Part shown: positions 26,896 to 37,669 of the stretch, piece after piece
Numbering within the stretch: position 1 is the first letter of the stretch
How the letters are laid out: each line of letters starts with the position of its first letter
Assembly (NCBI GenBank): GCA_030549335.1
Contig: CM060198.1
Coordinates: 43,688,353 to 43,752,352 of the forward strand
Source: Pontederia crassipes
Lineage: Eukaryota > Streptophyta > Magnoliopsida > Commelinales > Pontederiaceae
Reading direction: 5' to 3'
Length of the DNA: 64,000 nt
Position numbers and translations under genes: made by a program
The notes under the pieces: model-generated
The model's input: only the letters and a program-made list of their open reading frames with translations
Database searches by the model: none
What the model was told of the DNA's origin: nothing

Positions 26896-29800
26896 TTACC
26901 GCCCTTTCGGCGGATCTGTCGACAGAAGTGGTGTAGAAGGCACAGGTAAAATGGGGCAATCTTCTGGCAAGACAATGGATGAAGATGGCGACAGCTGTGG
27001 CTGAGTAACAGCATTGTTTTTGTGCACACGAGTGGGCGTTGAAGGTGCGGAAGTAACAGATGTTTCAGACACAATATTAGGTGATGATAGGAGAGCAATT
27101 GGAGAGGAATAGACTTCAGAGACATCTTCAATGCCCTCGTCTACGTAGACGACATCTTGCATGGTGAGTTGGTGGTATTCCACGATTTCCCTCAGGAATC
27201 TGTTCTCTCGTGCATAAACGGAGTTCTCATGAGCCAACCTTGCTTTTTCAGACAACAAGGTCTCCAACTGAAGACGTATCTGTTTGAGAAAAAAAAATAT
27301 TATACAAGTTTGTGAAAAAAGATCACCACCTCAAAATTGATCATAGGTTTCTGTTGAATATAATTTGACCTATTTCATTTATAAACATCAAAGACACTTT
27401 TTGAACAGAACGAAAACTGTAAAATCAGCAGTACTGAACAAAATAACTTGAACCCACATATTACCACCAGCCAAAGTATACCCAAAATATTGCAGATTCT
27501 ATACAATAAGAAACTTTGTGCAATAGTATGTTGGCATGGATGCGAGGAAAAAACCATACCATAATTATCTTACTTTAGGCATAAATTGAACAGGGATTCC
27601 TGTTTCCAGATATCATCAATATACCCAAATGCTCAGGAGACACAAAAATTGCCCAAAAATAAGTTCCATTGTGCACCAAAAAAAAACCATTTGCAACTCG
27701 TTTTCTAATGTCTAAGACTTTCACTTCATCTTACTGAGAACCAAATGCAAGCTCCAACTTACCTTTTACCTCAAGAAAAAAAATATTTGTAAAAGTTAAT
27801 TCATCGTGCACATTATGGAGATAATCAGATGCTTTCTTCTCTACAGTGTTCACCCCTCTTTTTCAATTATTGTTTAATAACAAGTCCAATATTCCGTTTG
27901 AAAAAAGTAACAAGTCCAGTATTAAGCTCCAATTTGATGTCCTTGACTCAAACAACAACAACAACAAAGCCTTATCCCACTAAGTAGGGTCGGCTACATG
28001 GATCATACGACGCCATTATTCGTTGATTCATGTTCATAAGATTCGACAGGATTTTACGCTGGCTGTCGGGTTCTAACACAACCCTCCTCCTTTATCTGGG
28101 CTTGGGACCGGTTATAAAACATAGGCGGAGTTGATGTCCTTGACTCAAAATTAGAAGTTATTAATTTATTATCAGCACAAAACAAAAAAAGAACTGAAAC
28201 CACATCAATGTATAGAGGTATGATGAGACCATATCGTTAAAGATAAATTCTCTAATCTTGATATACAACTAGCTGGGTCTCATGATTTCACTAACATCAT
28301 TTTCAGAGGCCATTCAAATGGAGAGTATAAAAGCTACATTAAAATAATATACAATAACGAGTTACCAGATCATCATCTTCAGGACCGTCTCCCTTTTCAT
28401 GGCTCTCCCTAAGCATCTTGTTCTCTTCTTCAAGCTGAGCACAGCGTTCCTTTGCGAAAGCCAGATCTGCTTTGACAGTCTTTAGTTCTCGTAGAAGAAG
28501 TTTGGCCTTTGCTGCCATTGCATTAGCAACCTGCAACAGTTTCAACACAAATGGCTTTTTTAGTACGGACAAAACAACTAATACCATCATATGACCCAGC
28601 AAAATGTTTGCGAACGAAAAGATGTTCTCCATAGAAGCATTGAACCTCATGAGTTGCAACCCTCGCATGCAGATTTCAAATGGTCTGTGACAGACTGACA
28701 GTAATGAAAGAAAAAAAAATGTGGATGCATGTCAAATGGGCATAAGCCTAGAATGACATTTGACCGAACCATAACAACACCAACACGTGCAAACATGTGA
28801 ATGCAATGCAGTGATGCACTTTGCCACCTTACGTCGCGAGATGCCTTCAACTGTGTCTCATAGTCAGTTTGAATATGAGGGAGATGTTGGCCTGACTTCT
28901 CTACAACCTGGCTTGGTGCGGTGGTGCCACTTCCTTTTCTTCTGATGTTGAGCTTGCGTGTTTCTTGTATAATGTCGGCTGTCTTGTTTTCCACTTTTGA
29001 AAGACCCCCCTGGAAATTTTTAGCAACCGCATTATCACTTGAATTAAATGCTACAAATGAAATGTTGATGGGTTTTCATGGCTTCAACTTTATTTGGCAA
29101 TATCAAAGAATAAAAATGCTGAATGCTTATTGATATTCACAAGTCAAATTTTCTACATCACTGAAGTAAAACTTAGAGAGAGGTGAATGTTTACCTGAGA
29201 GATAACAATTATCGTTCTCGTTTATTTCTCTCAACATATTAGGCAGTCAGGAAATTTGACATAGGAGGTATACATGTGGCAACAGTTTTTTTCTTTTTGA
29301 GAAGGTAAAAGATGTCTACCTTGAATAGCCATCCATTTTATTGATTTGGAAATTTGACATAGGCATACATGTGGACAACAATTTTATGATTATTTATTGA
29401 AGTTATCAGATTGCATTTGAATTTGTGATATCTATTTATGTAAGAAGAGTAGAAAATTCAACAACAACAACAAAGCCTTATCCCACTAGGTGGGGTCGGC
29501 TACATGGATCATACGACGCCATTCCGCTCTATTAGTAACCAAACATTTCGGTATATTATTCACCAATAGATCTTGCTCTATTAGTTCGCCAAGTGTCCGC
29601 CTTGGCCTCCCTCTCCCTCTTTTAATCGGACTCCAGATTATTTGATCTACTCTTCTTACTGGCGCATCTAATGGTCTTCTCTGAACATGACCAAACCATC
29701 TCAAACGATTCTCTACCATTTTCTCACTAATAAGAGCCACTCCGACTCGTTCACGTATATGGTCATTCCTAATCTTATCTAATCTTGTATGACCACACAT

Positions 29801-32575
29801 CCATCTCAACATCCTCATTTCGGCAAGAAGAGTAGAAAATTCATTACAATATTAATTTCACAATAATTTGTTTTGGGATATAATACCTCAATGGCATTTT
29901 TAATCGTGCCACCAATGTCCTTGAGTGAAGAAGCTAGTGCATCTGAACTTTTGTGATGAGTTGTTTCTCTCTTTGTGTGGTATTCATGCGACTGATATGG
30001 ATGATCAAACTGAAGGGATAAAAATGAAATATTGTTAGCATTAACACTCAAAAAATAAAATTAACACATTGTTTAGCTAAAGAAACATTGGCATTCTGTA
30101 TCTTTAACTTATATGGAGAGGAACTGAAAAATGACCAACGTGTAGAAATGAAGATAAGTAACAGAGAGTCACAACTTAGTGGTAGGAAAAATCATGAAGA
30201 CATTGGAAGAGGGTATAGAATACTATAGTTCCACCCCCTCCAAGCCTTAGAATGAACACCATGAAAGAAAAAAAAGGAAAATCTCGAGAACAAGGGAAGC
30301 GGCAGTATAAAAACACATCCTTGCACACCAGAAAGTGTAAACATGTTATTTTATTTATTTATTTGAGGATGAAAAGGATGATATATATATATTATATAAG
30401 GAAATGATCACATGTACAAGTGTAAGCTCTAAGGGAAAGAGCACCGAAAAGAAAGAAAACGGAAAGTGTATAAGTCACCATCAAACACCTACTCACCAAG
30501 AAGAAAATAGACGGTGTAAAATATTCTCGACATGACATCTTTCCCCACAAAAACTGTTAACATGTTATTTTACAGTTTAAATAGCAAGCTCCTTCGAGGC
30601 ATCTCTTGAATTTTCTTTGAGGACAGGCATCTCTCGGATTAAATGAAAGACGATAGGTAATTCAAAAAGACGTTTATAGGCATTCTTGTGGAAGACTAAA
30701 GGTAGGGGATATGCAGCGAGAAAGAAAATTTGACACTTCAGTTACCTCAATATCTTGTATACATATGTGGACTGTCTTGAAACTAAGACGAGAGTTATTC
30801 ATAAACCACAAAATAGCTGGCTTTGGACCAAATGGCCAAACGGGATTGTCCCAACTCTCAAATCTGAGATACAAACATGCAGCAATCCAGCAGTTCTTTA
30901 GTATATTATATATCAGGTTGGCAACCATTACTCCAATGTCTTATTCTGTTAATATAGGGGTAAACACCAGCATCTAAATGACAAAACCTGTAACTCAAGA
31001 ACAAAATTCCTATTATGGTTCAGATTTCATTCTTACCTCAATGCTAGTTGATGTGTCAAAATTCCTGCCAGGTGCTTGAAATTGCTTGGTTCCATTGTCA
31101 TCATCAATAAATTGTTTAGCTTTTCTTGCCAGTAAACCCCAGAATCCATATTTAGACTCATTCAAGCTGTTGATTGAAGTGTACTCATAGGAAGAAGAAT
31201 CCTGTAAAAGAGGAAAAAAGAAAGTAATAAGATAGCAAAGATAGGCACATGGAATAAGCTGACAAATGTGATGCTGAAATTGAATCGTTAGAACCACAAA
31301 CAATATGGTTCTATACAATCTAAAGTTTTCTTCAAATCATCTCAAACATTGACCTTAACCACCATGTTTCATCTTCAGTAAGTTGGAACATAACATGATC
31401 AAATGAACAGTGAGAACTGCAAACAAGAGTTAAATCAAGTCCACTAACTGCTTAGTGAAAGAAAAAACATCCAGCATGTGACTTCGAAAAGAACAGAGCA
31501 CTAACAAGTGCATATTGTTTTCCCTTTTTTTCACCATCGATTTTAAAATACACTATAATAAGGTCCTTGATATATATAACCCGTTCTTGAAAGTACAGGT
31601 TAAATGGAAGAAGCAGAAGTAGGAAAACAACCTTCTCATCCTTCCAATTTTCAAAGTTATTGGCGTGATGTACAATGTTATCCATATAGTACCACTCAAA
31701 TGATTGAGAATGCATGTTTTGGATTAACAACTAGCAGGCAATTCTGCTGACAAATAGACAAGGCGAGCGAAATTCTAACCTTCAATCACCACGATCTGTT
31801 CTGTGGCAATATGAGAGCATGAGACTGCTTAAAGTTCACACCACAACAGATGGTAATCTTAATTACTAAAGATCCTAGCTCCTATGCAAAAGAAAACATT
31901 TACAAAAGTGAACATAGACGCTGGATGGCTGAATGCAACCTTCGGCCACAAAGATAATCCGGTTCCCACGATTGATATAGTGACATCCAGAACATGTATG
32001 TTCTAATAATTGCATAACCACATCGAGAATCTTATGTGTGCGCCGAGCCATATTTTTATCTCTCAATAATAACATCGAATTATTTGTCAAATGTAAATTC
32101 CAAAGCCATCACCTGACAATGCACTACTACTTGAAAACCCGACTTCCCAATTTTAATCGGTCTAATCGTCAGATCCGATCATCAACGCCACAAGCTCGAG
32201 AAACATTTAGATAGAGGTGGAAAGAGAACATTTTTATTCAGAAATAAGGCACCCGAATAAAAAAAAAGCAATCGTCAAATAGCGCTCAACTATCAAACGA
32301 ACAAAACAGAATATGGAGATCACCTGGTTGGGCGGCGAGGCTTTCGGCCGGAGGTGGTCGCGGCGGGGAGAGGATACCGCTGGCTCCCCGTATGCGGACG
32401 AGAGGGAGGAGGCGTCGCGGTGGGCGGCGGAGGCCCGGATCGCCTGGGCGGCGATGGCGGGCGGGGAGGAGGCGGTGGCGCCGCGGTCGCCTTCGCCGGG
32501 GACGGGAGCGGATCCGATTCTTTCGGCCGGAAAGGTGGACATCCTAGAGGGAGGTTGCCTCCGCCGGTAGGCCAT
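26896..32575 (-). CDS. Plant coiled-coil protein of unknown function (MAYRRRQ family)
   Basis: Six coding exons on the minus strand, each a whole number of codons: 32324-32575, 31037-31201, 29887-30009, 28833-29009, 28366-28530, 26896-27279; 421 residues with the frame intact. The start [16 protein letters not shown] is, from memory, shared by plant proteins sometimes labelled ELKS/Rab6-interacting/CAST-like; that label is not evidence of function. Residues 1-84 are Ala/Ser/Pro-rich; exon 2 has the conserved-looking [18 protein letters not shown]; residues about 245-285 and 295-330 are heptad-rich coiled coils; the C-terminus is Ser/Pro/Thr-rich. No transmembrane segment or catalytic motif. 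All five introns are phase 0. Two introns carry RTE/SINE insertions. Exon 1 is strongly GC-rich. Confidence 0.88.
27953..28130 (-). mobile_element. SINE-like element, 178 bp, with perfect 19-bp target duplication
   Basis: Same family as 24564-24745 and same orientation: minus-strand head AACTCCGCCTATG, tail GGCTTTGTTG(TTG)n. Flanked by perfect TTGATGTCCTTGACTCAAA at 27934-27952 and 28131-28149. Located in the last intron of the coiled-coil gene, in the sense orientation. Confidence 0.9.
29461..29824 (-). mobile_element. 5'-truncated RTE-type LINE with the C-terminal end of ORF2
   Basis: On the minus strand 29818-29486 encodes the C-terminal tail of an RTE-clade reverse-transcriptase protein: [37 protein letters not shown] and a closing RMIHVADPT. 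It then ends in the same AAGGCTTTG(TTG)n tail as the SINE-like copies. A perfect 19-bp duplication AAGAAGAGTAGAAAATTCA flanks it (29442-29460 and 29825-29843). It lies in an intron of the coiled-coil gene and is severely 5' truncated, as is usual for LINEs. Confidence 0.92.
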
Positions 32576-33898
32576 CGCCGGCGGTCGCCCCTCGCAAGAT
32601 TCGTGATATTTCTCGGCGATCGCAGGTTGCGTCCGGCCCAAAATCCAACTGCTGCGCTTTTATGGGCGCTTGTTGTTTTATTATATAATATATATATATA
32701 TTTATAATATAAGATATATATTATGGTGTTAAGTGGCTGCTAACGCGGCGTGGTCTTATTGGAAGCTTCTATGTTCGGTGTTCAATCGAAAGTGTGCACA
32801 CGTCCTCGTTTTTAAGGTTCAGATCAAGCCAATGCGACGCGAGGGACTTCGTCTACTGAGTATTGAATTATCAGCTGCGTTTGCAGATTCGTTAATGATG
32901 GGAACAATATCTATTTGGGGGGGATATATAGTTCGCGTCATTCGAAATGTAGTTGGGCAATAAAGTATAAATACATTCCTCGCAATGTGATTTGATTTTG
33001 CAAGTCTGAATTTTTTTTTAAATGTGAAACCCTATTGCAAGCAATTAGTTCCCATTAAGCAAGATTTTACATTTAATCATTGTATATTTAGAACATCCTC
33101 ATTAGAAATGCATTTAAGATGAATTAAATTAGTGGAAACTAATATTAGTGGCTGAAAAGGATTTTTTTTTTTGCAGAATTATTTTCTTACTATGTGTTGA
33201 GATTCAATAAGCCGACCCCACCTAGTGGGATAAGGCTTTGTTGTTGTTGTTGTGTTGAGATTCAATATAAACAAGGTTAAAAGAAATAAATGTTTTTTAT
33301 GATTTATGAGAGTGCTTTGGGGAACATATTTTTCCACACTTTTTTTTCCTTGAGATTATATATGTGTTTGATGATCAAACTTTTTAAATTGCCAAATAGT
33401 GATTTCCTTAGAAATGGATTACACAAAAGCATGTAAAATAGGAGTCGCGGAAAGTCTGAAATTTTGATTTAAGAACTCTACATCGGAAATGCACATTGCA
33501 ATGACCAATGATTAATATAAAAAAAACAAACATCCGAAGACGAGAAGAAGCAAGAGAATATTATTTTTCATATATTTATTGATAGCCCAATGTGTCCTGG
33601 TATATAAAAGATTACATGAAAATATCAAAAATAAAAATTCACTATAAAAGGAAAATAATTGCTTACTTGGAGAAATTGTTGGCCTCAATTATCTCCAATA
33701 TTTTTTCTTATCATATCAAATATTTATTAACTTAAATGTCTATCTGATTTGGTTTAAAAATCTTCATTGTTCTTGGTTAAATTTTTCGGTAGTCTGTTTT
33801 TTGTTCACTATTCGCGGCAGATCACTGACCTAAAAACAACATGAAATATTCCAATATTGGGCTACCCCACATTTATTGCCAAGTATATTAGAGGGATG
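32576..33898. promoter_or_regulatory. Upstream region of the coiled-coil gene / 3' flank of the oxidoreductase gene
   Basis: GC-rich leader to about 32665, then AT-rich including a short (TA)n stretch at 32684-32701. No defined TATA element could be picked among the AT repeats. Small open frames here are not convincing. Confidence 0.4.
33210..33250 (+). mobile_element. Minimal 41-bp RTE/SINE tail insertion
   Basis: Only AGCCGACCCCACCTAGTGGG, GATAAGGCTTTG and the (TTG)n tail are present, yet a perfect 17-bp duplication TGTGTTGAGATTCAATA flanks it (33193-33209 and 33251-33267). It lies between the coiled-coil and oxidoreductase genes. Confidence 0.9.
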
Positions 33899-36800
33899 TC
33901 ACAGCTTAGATCTTCCCTTAGATGAGCTGTCAATGACAACCATCACTTTTCCAACGACTTTTCGATCTTTGATAGCAGCGAAAGCAAGATTTGCCTGAAA
34001 AAAAAGGGAAAATGAATACCGAAAATGTAAAATATGAGAACTCGTAATATAATGCTAGCAGGAAAAAATCCAATTCCAGCAGGAAGAGTAACTTGTGGAA
34101 TCTTTATTGAGAGACGAAAAATAGCTTCTGTGCAATAAACAAAAAGAAACAAATTATTGCATGCCGTGTTGGTTTTTTAACAAGCTCATCAAGGAACCTT
34201 CCTTTCAGAAAATGAATCTTCCTCGCATCTCATGAAAGCCCTGAGGAAATGGTTTTTTTTTTTTTTTTTTTTGAAAGCCCTGAGGAAATGATTAATTGAA
34301 GTCCTCAACAATCAGAAGATTGGTTATTTTTCTAAACTTTCATCCTTCCAAACATCAAAGCTAAATTCCTTACGCGTGAGTAACCTGTTCATTACTCTTG
34401 TCCCACTACCATGAACGTCATAACGACTACTGGAGTACCAGTTGCCGTTGGAATGATATTATTGATGTTTCACACCAGTAACACATAGCAGCTTCATACA
34501 AACACAGAAAATAATTAAATGAAATGGGGTGATGAGAAATAAAAGAATAACAATGTGGAGAAAGGACAACTTTTCAGGTGTTTTGTCGATGCCAGATATG
34601 AACACGGATTGCCTAACATCAAGTCCTGAGTATCAAGGCCTGTTTTGTTAAAAAATCATGGAAAGAAAAAGGGGGAAGGGAAGGGAAAGGAAGAGAATGA
34701 AGGAGAATAATTAACCTTGTTTGGATAACATGAGTAATGAGAAGTGAAGGAAATGAAGATTTAATAATAAATTTATTTAGACTATTTTATCCCTTATATG
34801 TGTATTTATATGTTAAGTTTATAAGACTAAATATGAAAATTTATTTTAATTATACCTTTCCCCTCCTTTCCACCCCGATTTAGAGGGGAAAGAAAAAGAA
34901 GATATTGGAAGAGAATGGAGGGGAAATCCCCTCCTTTCCCTTCAACTTAAACTCAACCAAACAAGGGAAACATGTTCTCCTCCTTTCCCTTCCCGCTCTT
35001 TACCTTCCTTTCACCCTCAACCAAACAAAACTTAATAAGGTCCTTAGTCCTCGAGATGTCTCGTAGAAGTGTGTATAATAAGTTTTTTTCTGAAATGAAG
35101 TGTGTATGATAAGTTGTATCTAGATTAGCTTTTTGCTTCAATGAATCTGACAAGGTCCTTAAAGCCGACTGAAGCTTTGCTGAATTTTCTGCATGACCAG
35201 AAGAAATTTTCAAGTTTGAGAATACAGAGAAGCCTACACATGATCAATACTAAAGCCTAACTTTCACCTTGAGCGTGCATGCTATCAGTTATAGTTTCTG
35301 CTTTGATTTTTTTTATTGTTTCTTGAAAATTACCAACGGGTACAGAATGGAAAACAATTGATGCACGAATTCATATGATTGAAACCAAATGGAACAATTG
35401 ATGCTAAAAAATACTCTAATGAATCTGAAAGAAAGAAAAACACCCTAGAAAAAGAAATTTTATAAAAGTATCTAAATCTGCATGGTACCTCTGGAAGAGA
35501 GTAACAATGAGATAAATTGACGCTTATCATGCCATTTGATAGCCAGGATAGGAGCTGCTCGAGAGAATCTCTTATAACTTTTGGTTGATGCAAACTGTAA
35601 CTACCCCAATATATTCCATGAACAGTCCAGTTCTGAAGAAAATAACAGTATGTTTTTGTTAGCACCACTAATTTGTTTGAACAAAAATGTATTAAAGGAT
35701 CGGGATATAATTCTTGTAAGGAAATATGTGGATTTTGGAACAATTGTAGCATCTGGTTGATGCTTCAAAACCATGTAGTGATTCATCAGTTAAACTGATT
35801 GCATCGTAAAATTCAACACCGAGGTTTTCCTCTTGAGACAGATGATACACTTGTACTTGATTGCATTACATTATAATAGTAATGATGATGATGAAATTCT
35901 ACATGAAGTAATGCAATTCTATGGTTCAATCTTTTAGGTAACTATCTAAAAACATGAATATTATTTTTCATTGATTAACATCACATTTTGCAGTTATATG
36001 GCATTCAAATAAGAGGTTTGTATTACATGTGCATTAGAAATGTAAACATAAGAAAATTGGAACCAAAGAGTTTCTTTGGTAAGAGTATGCAAATCCTACA
36101 GGAGTGAGTTGAACAGCCAAAGGGACAAACCTTCACAAGGGCAATATTTGCCGGAATTAATGGAACTTCGCCACTTGCAAATCCAATGACAAGAATATGT
36201 GCACCCCAATTAAGCAACTTCATGCTTTCCTTCATAAGTTTTCCTCCAACAGGATCATAAAGAACATCAACCCCCTTGAGATTTCTTGACTTGAGAAATT
36301 TCCTTACATTTTCTATAATACTATCTTTGCTCAGGTCAACGACATGATCAACACCAATTGACTGGAGAAACTGTACTTTCTCTTGCCCCCTGAGATAAAG
36401 AATTCAGATAAACCAAAAACAACAAAAAACATTGATGGTAGCAAATGAGAAATGGCAAATAGATCAAGAGAGTAAACCTGGCCACGGGAATTCAGATAAG
36501 CCAAAAAAAAAAAAACACATTGATGGTAACAAATGAGAAATGACAAATAGATCAAGAGAGTAAACCTGGCCACAGCAATGACAATCGCTCCACAAACTTT
36601 TCCTATCTGGACAGCTGAAAGGCCAACGCCACCAGCAGCACCAAGCACAAGAAGAACCTGTAATTTTGAACTGGGTGATGATATCTAAGAGAAAACAAAC
36701 TTTTTTATTTATATCTATACTTCTTTTGAAGTAAACGTATGCACTAGTATGAAAGAGCATCAACGAATAACATCAGACTACAAAAAACAGTAAATATTGA

Positions 36801-37669
36801 GAGAAATCTAGGAGAAGGAACCATGAACGCTCCCCAAAAGAGAATGTTAGTCGAAATCAAAATCCCCTATGAATTCCGCTCACTTCAGAGATGCTTGATC
36901 GTGCATCGAAACAGCTTGCATCATGCGAAACATACCTGACCCGGTTTGAGCTGTGCTCTATGAACAAGTGATACATGTGAAGTTCCAAATGTCACAGGCA
37001 AAGCCGCAACAGCAACAAGGTCGCATCCATCGGGCACTGAGTACCTTCTCAAAACAAGAACAAACGAATTACTCACAAACCCGTTCATATGTCGCAAATG
37101 CAGTGTTCTATCTACAGTAAACTTAACGATTTTGAGGCAAGATGTCGCCCCGCGGTCGCAAGGATCAAGTTTACAGCCATAAAATTAAGATAAATCCCTC
37201 TTAATTAGCACATCGAAGGAGAAAACTTCGCAAGAAAACCTACATAAAAGTGTTTATACGAACTTGCACATGCGCGTACGCGATCCAAGTCTCATCAATC
37301 GCATGTATTTATTCAAACATATTACTTTAATAATCTGGCGGAGGCTCTCACAGGTCTTTTTCGTCGGCGACGATGAACTCTGCGAACGACCCGACAAGGG
37401 CAAAGGAGCAGACCCTGTCGCCGACCTTGAACCTGGAGACGGCGGGGCCGACGGCGTCGACGACTCCAGAGTAGTCAGAGCCGGGGACAAAAGGGAGAGA
37501 GGGCTTTTCCTGGTACTCGCCGAGTACCTGGAGGTAGTTGGCGTAGTTGATGCTGGTGGCGGCGACGCGGACCCTAACGGCGTTCGGGGCCCCGATCGCC
37601 GGAACGGGTAGGGACTTCGTGATGGTGATTGGAGAATCGCCCTCGGAGACCGAAATCGTCGGGTCTCCG
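33899..37669 (-). CDS. NADPH:quinone oxidoreductase-like protein (MDR family), start displaced by a retrotransposon
   Basis: Coding exons on the minus strand: remainder of exon 1 at 37352-37664 (after the CTCCG duplication), then 36936-37044, 36566-36657, 36131-36389, 35489-35632 and 33899-33994. Together with the first 31 bases at 45501-45531 this gives 1,044 bp and 347 residues in frame. Features: GroES-like part with NYANYLQVLG, FVPGSDYSG and KVGDRVCSF; Rossmann fold with VLGAAGGVG at residues about 155-163, QIGKVCGAIV, VGGKLMKES, LVIGFASGE and WTVHGIYWGSY. It matches the plant zinc-independent quinone-oxidoreductase-like subfamily; expected activity is NADPH-dependent reduction of quinones or enones, not shown here. 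The 37670 junction carries no in-frame ATG, only a stop, so this part lacks its own start codon. The last intron holds a MITE and intron 3 a duplication. Confidence 0.9.
34641..35032. mobile_element. MITE-like inverted repeat in the last intron
   Basis: Opens CCTGTTTTGTT and closes with the complement of AAGTTTTGTTTGGTTGAGGG. Arms are purine-rich (GGGAAGGGAAGG) on one side and pyrimidine-rich on the other, so the unit can fold back. Possible flanking repeats AAGGCC/AAGGTCC. The ends resemble hAT-type MITEs (GTTTGGTT), which is an inference. Confidence 0.5.
36401..36577. repeat. 88-bp tandem duplication copying the exon 3 splice donor
   Basis: Unit AATTCAGATAARCC ... AAACCTGGCCAC occurs at 36401-36488 and again at 36489-36576. 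It includes the last bases of exon 3 and the GCCAG|GTTTACTC donor, so an identical second donor sits 88 bases into the intron at 36478. Use of the inner donor would add 88 nt and shift the frame. Confidence 0.9.

Noticed and set aside
32313..32707. GC-rich plus-strand ORFs, Gly/Arg-rich
   Set aside because: Antisense of exon 1 of the coiled-coil gene; long only because stop codons are rare in GC-rich DNA.
37264..37611. 115-codon plus-strand ORF
   Set aside because: Antisense of oxidoreductase exon 1.
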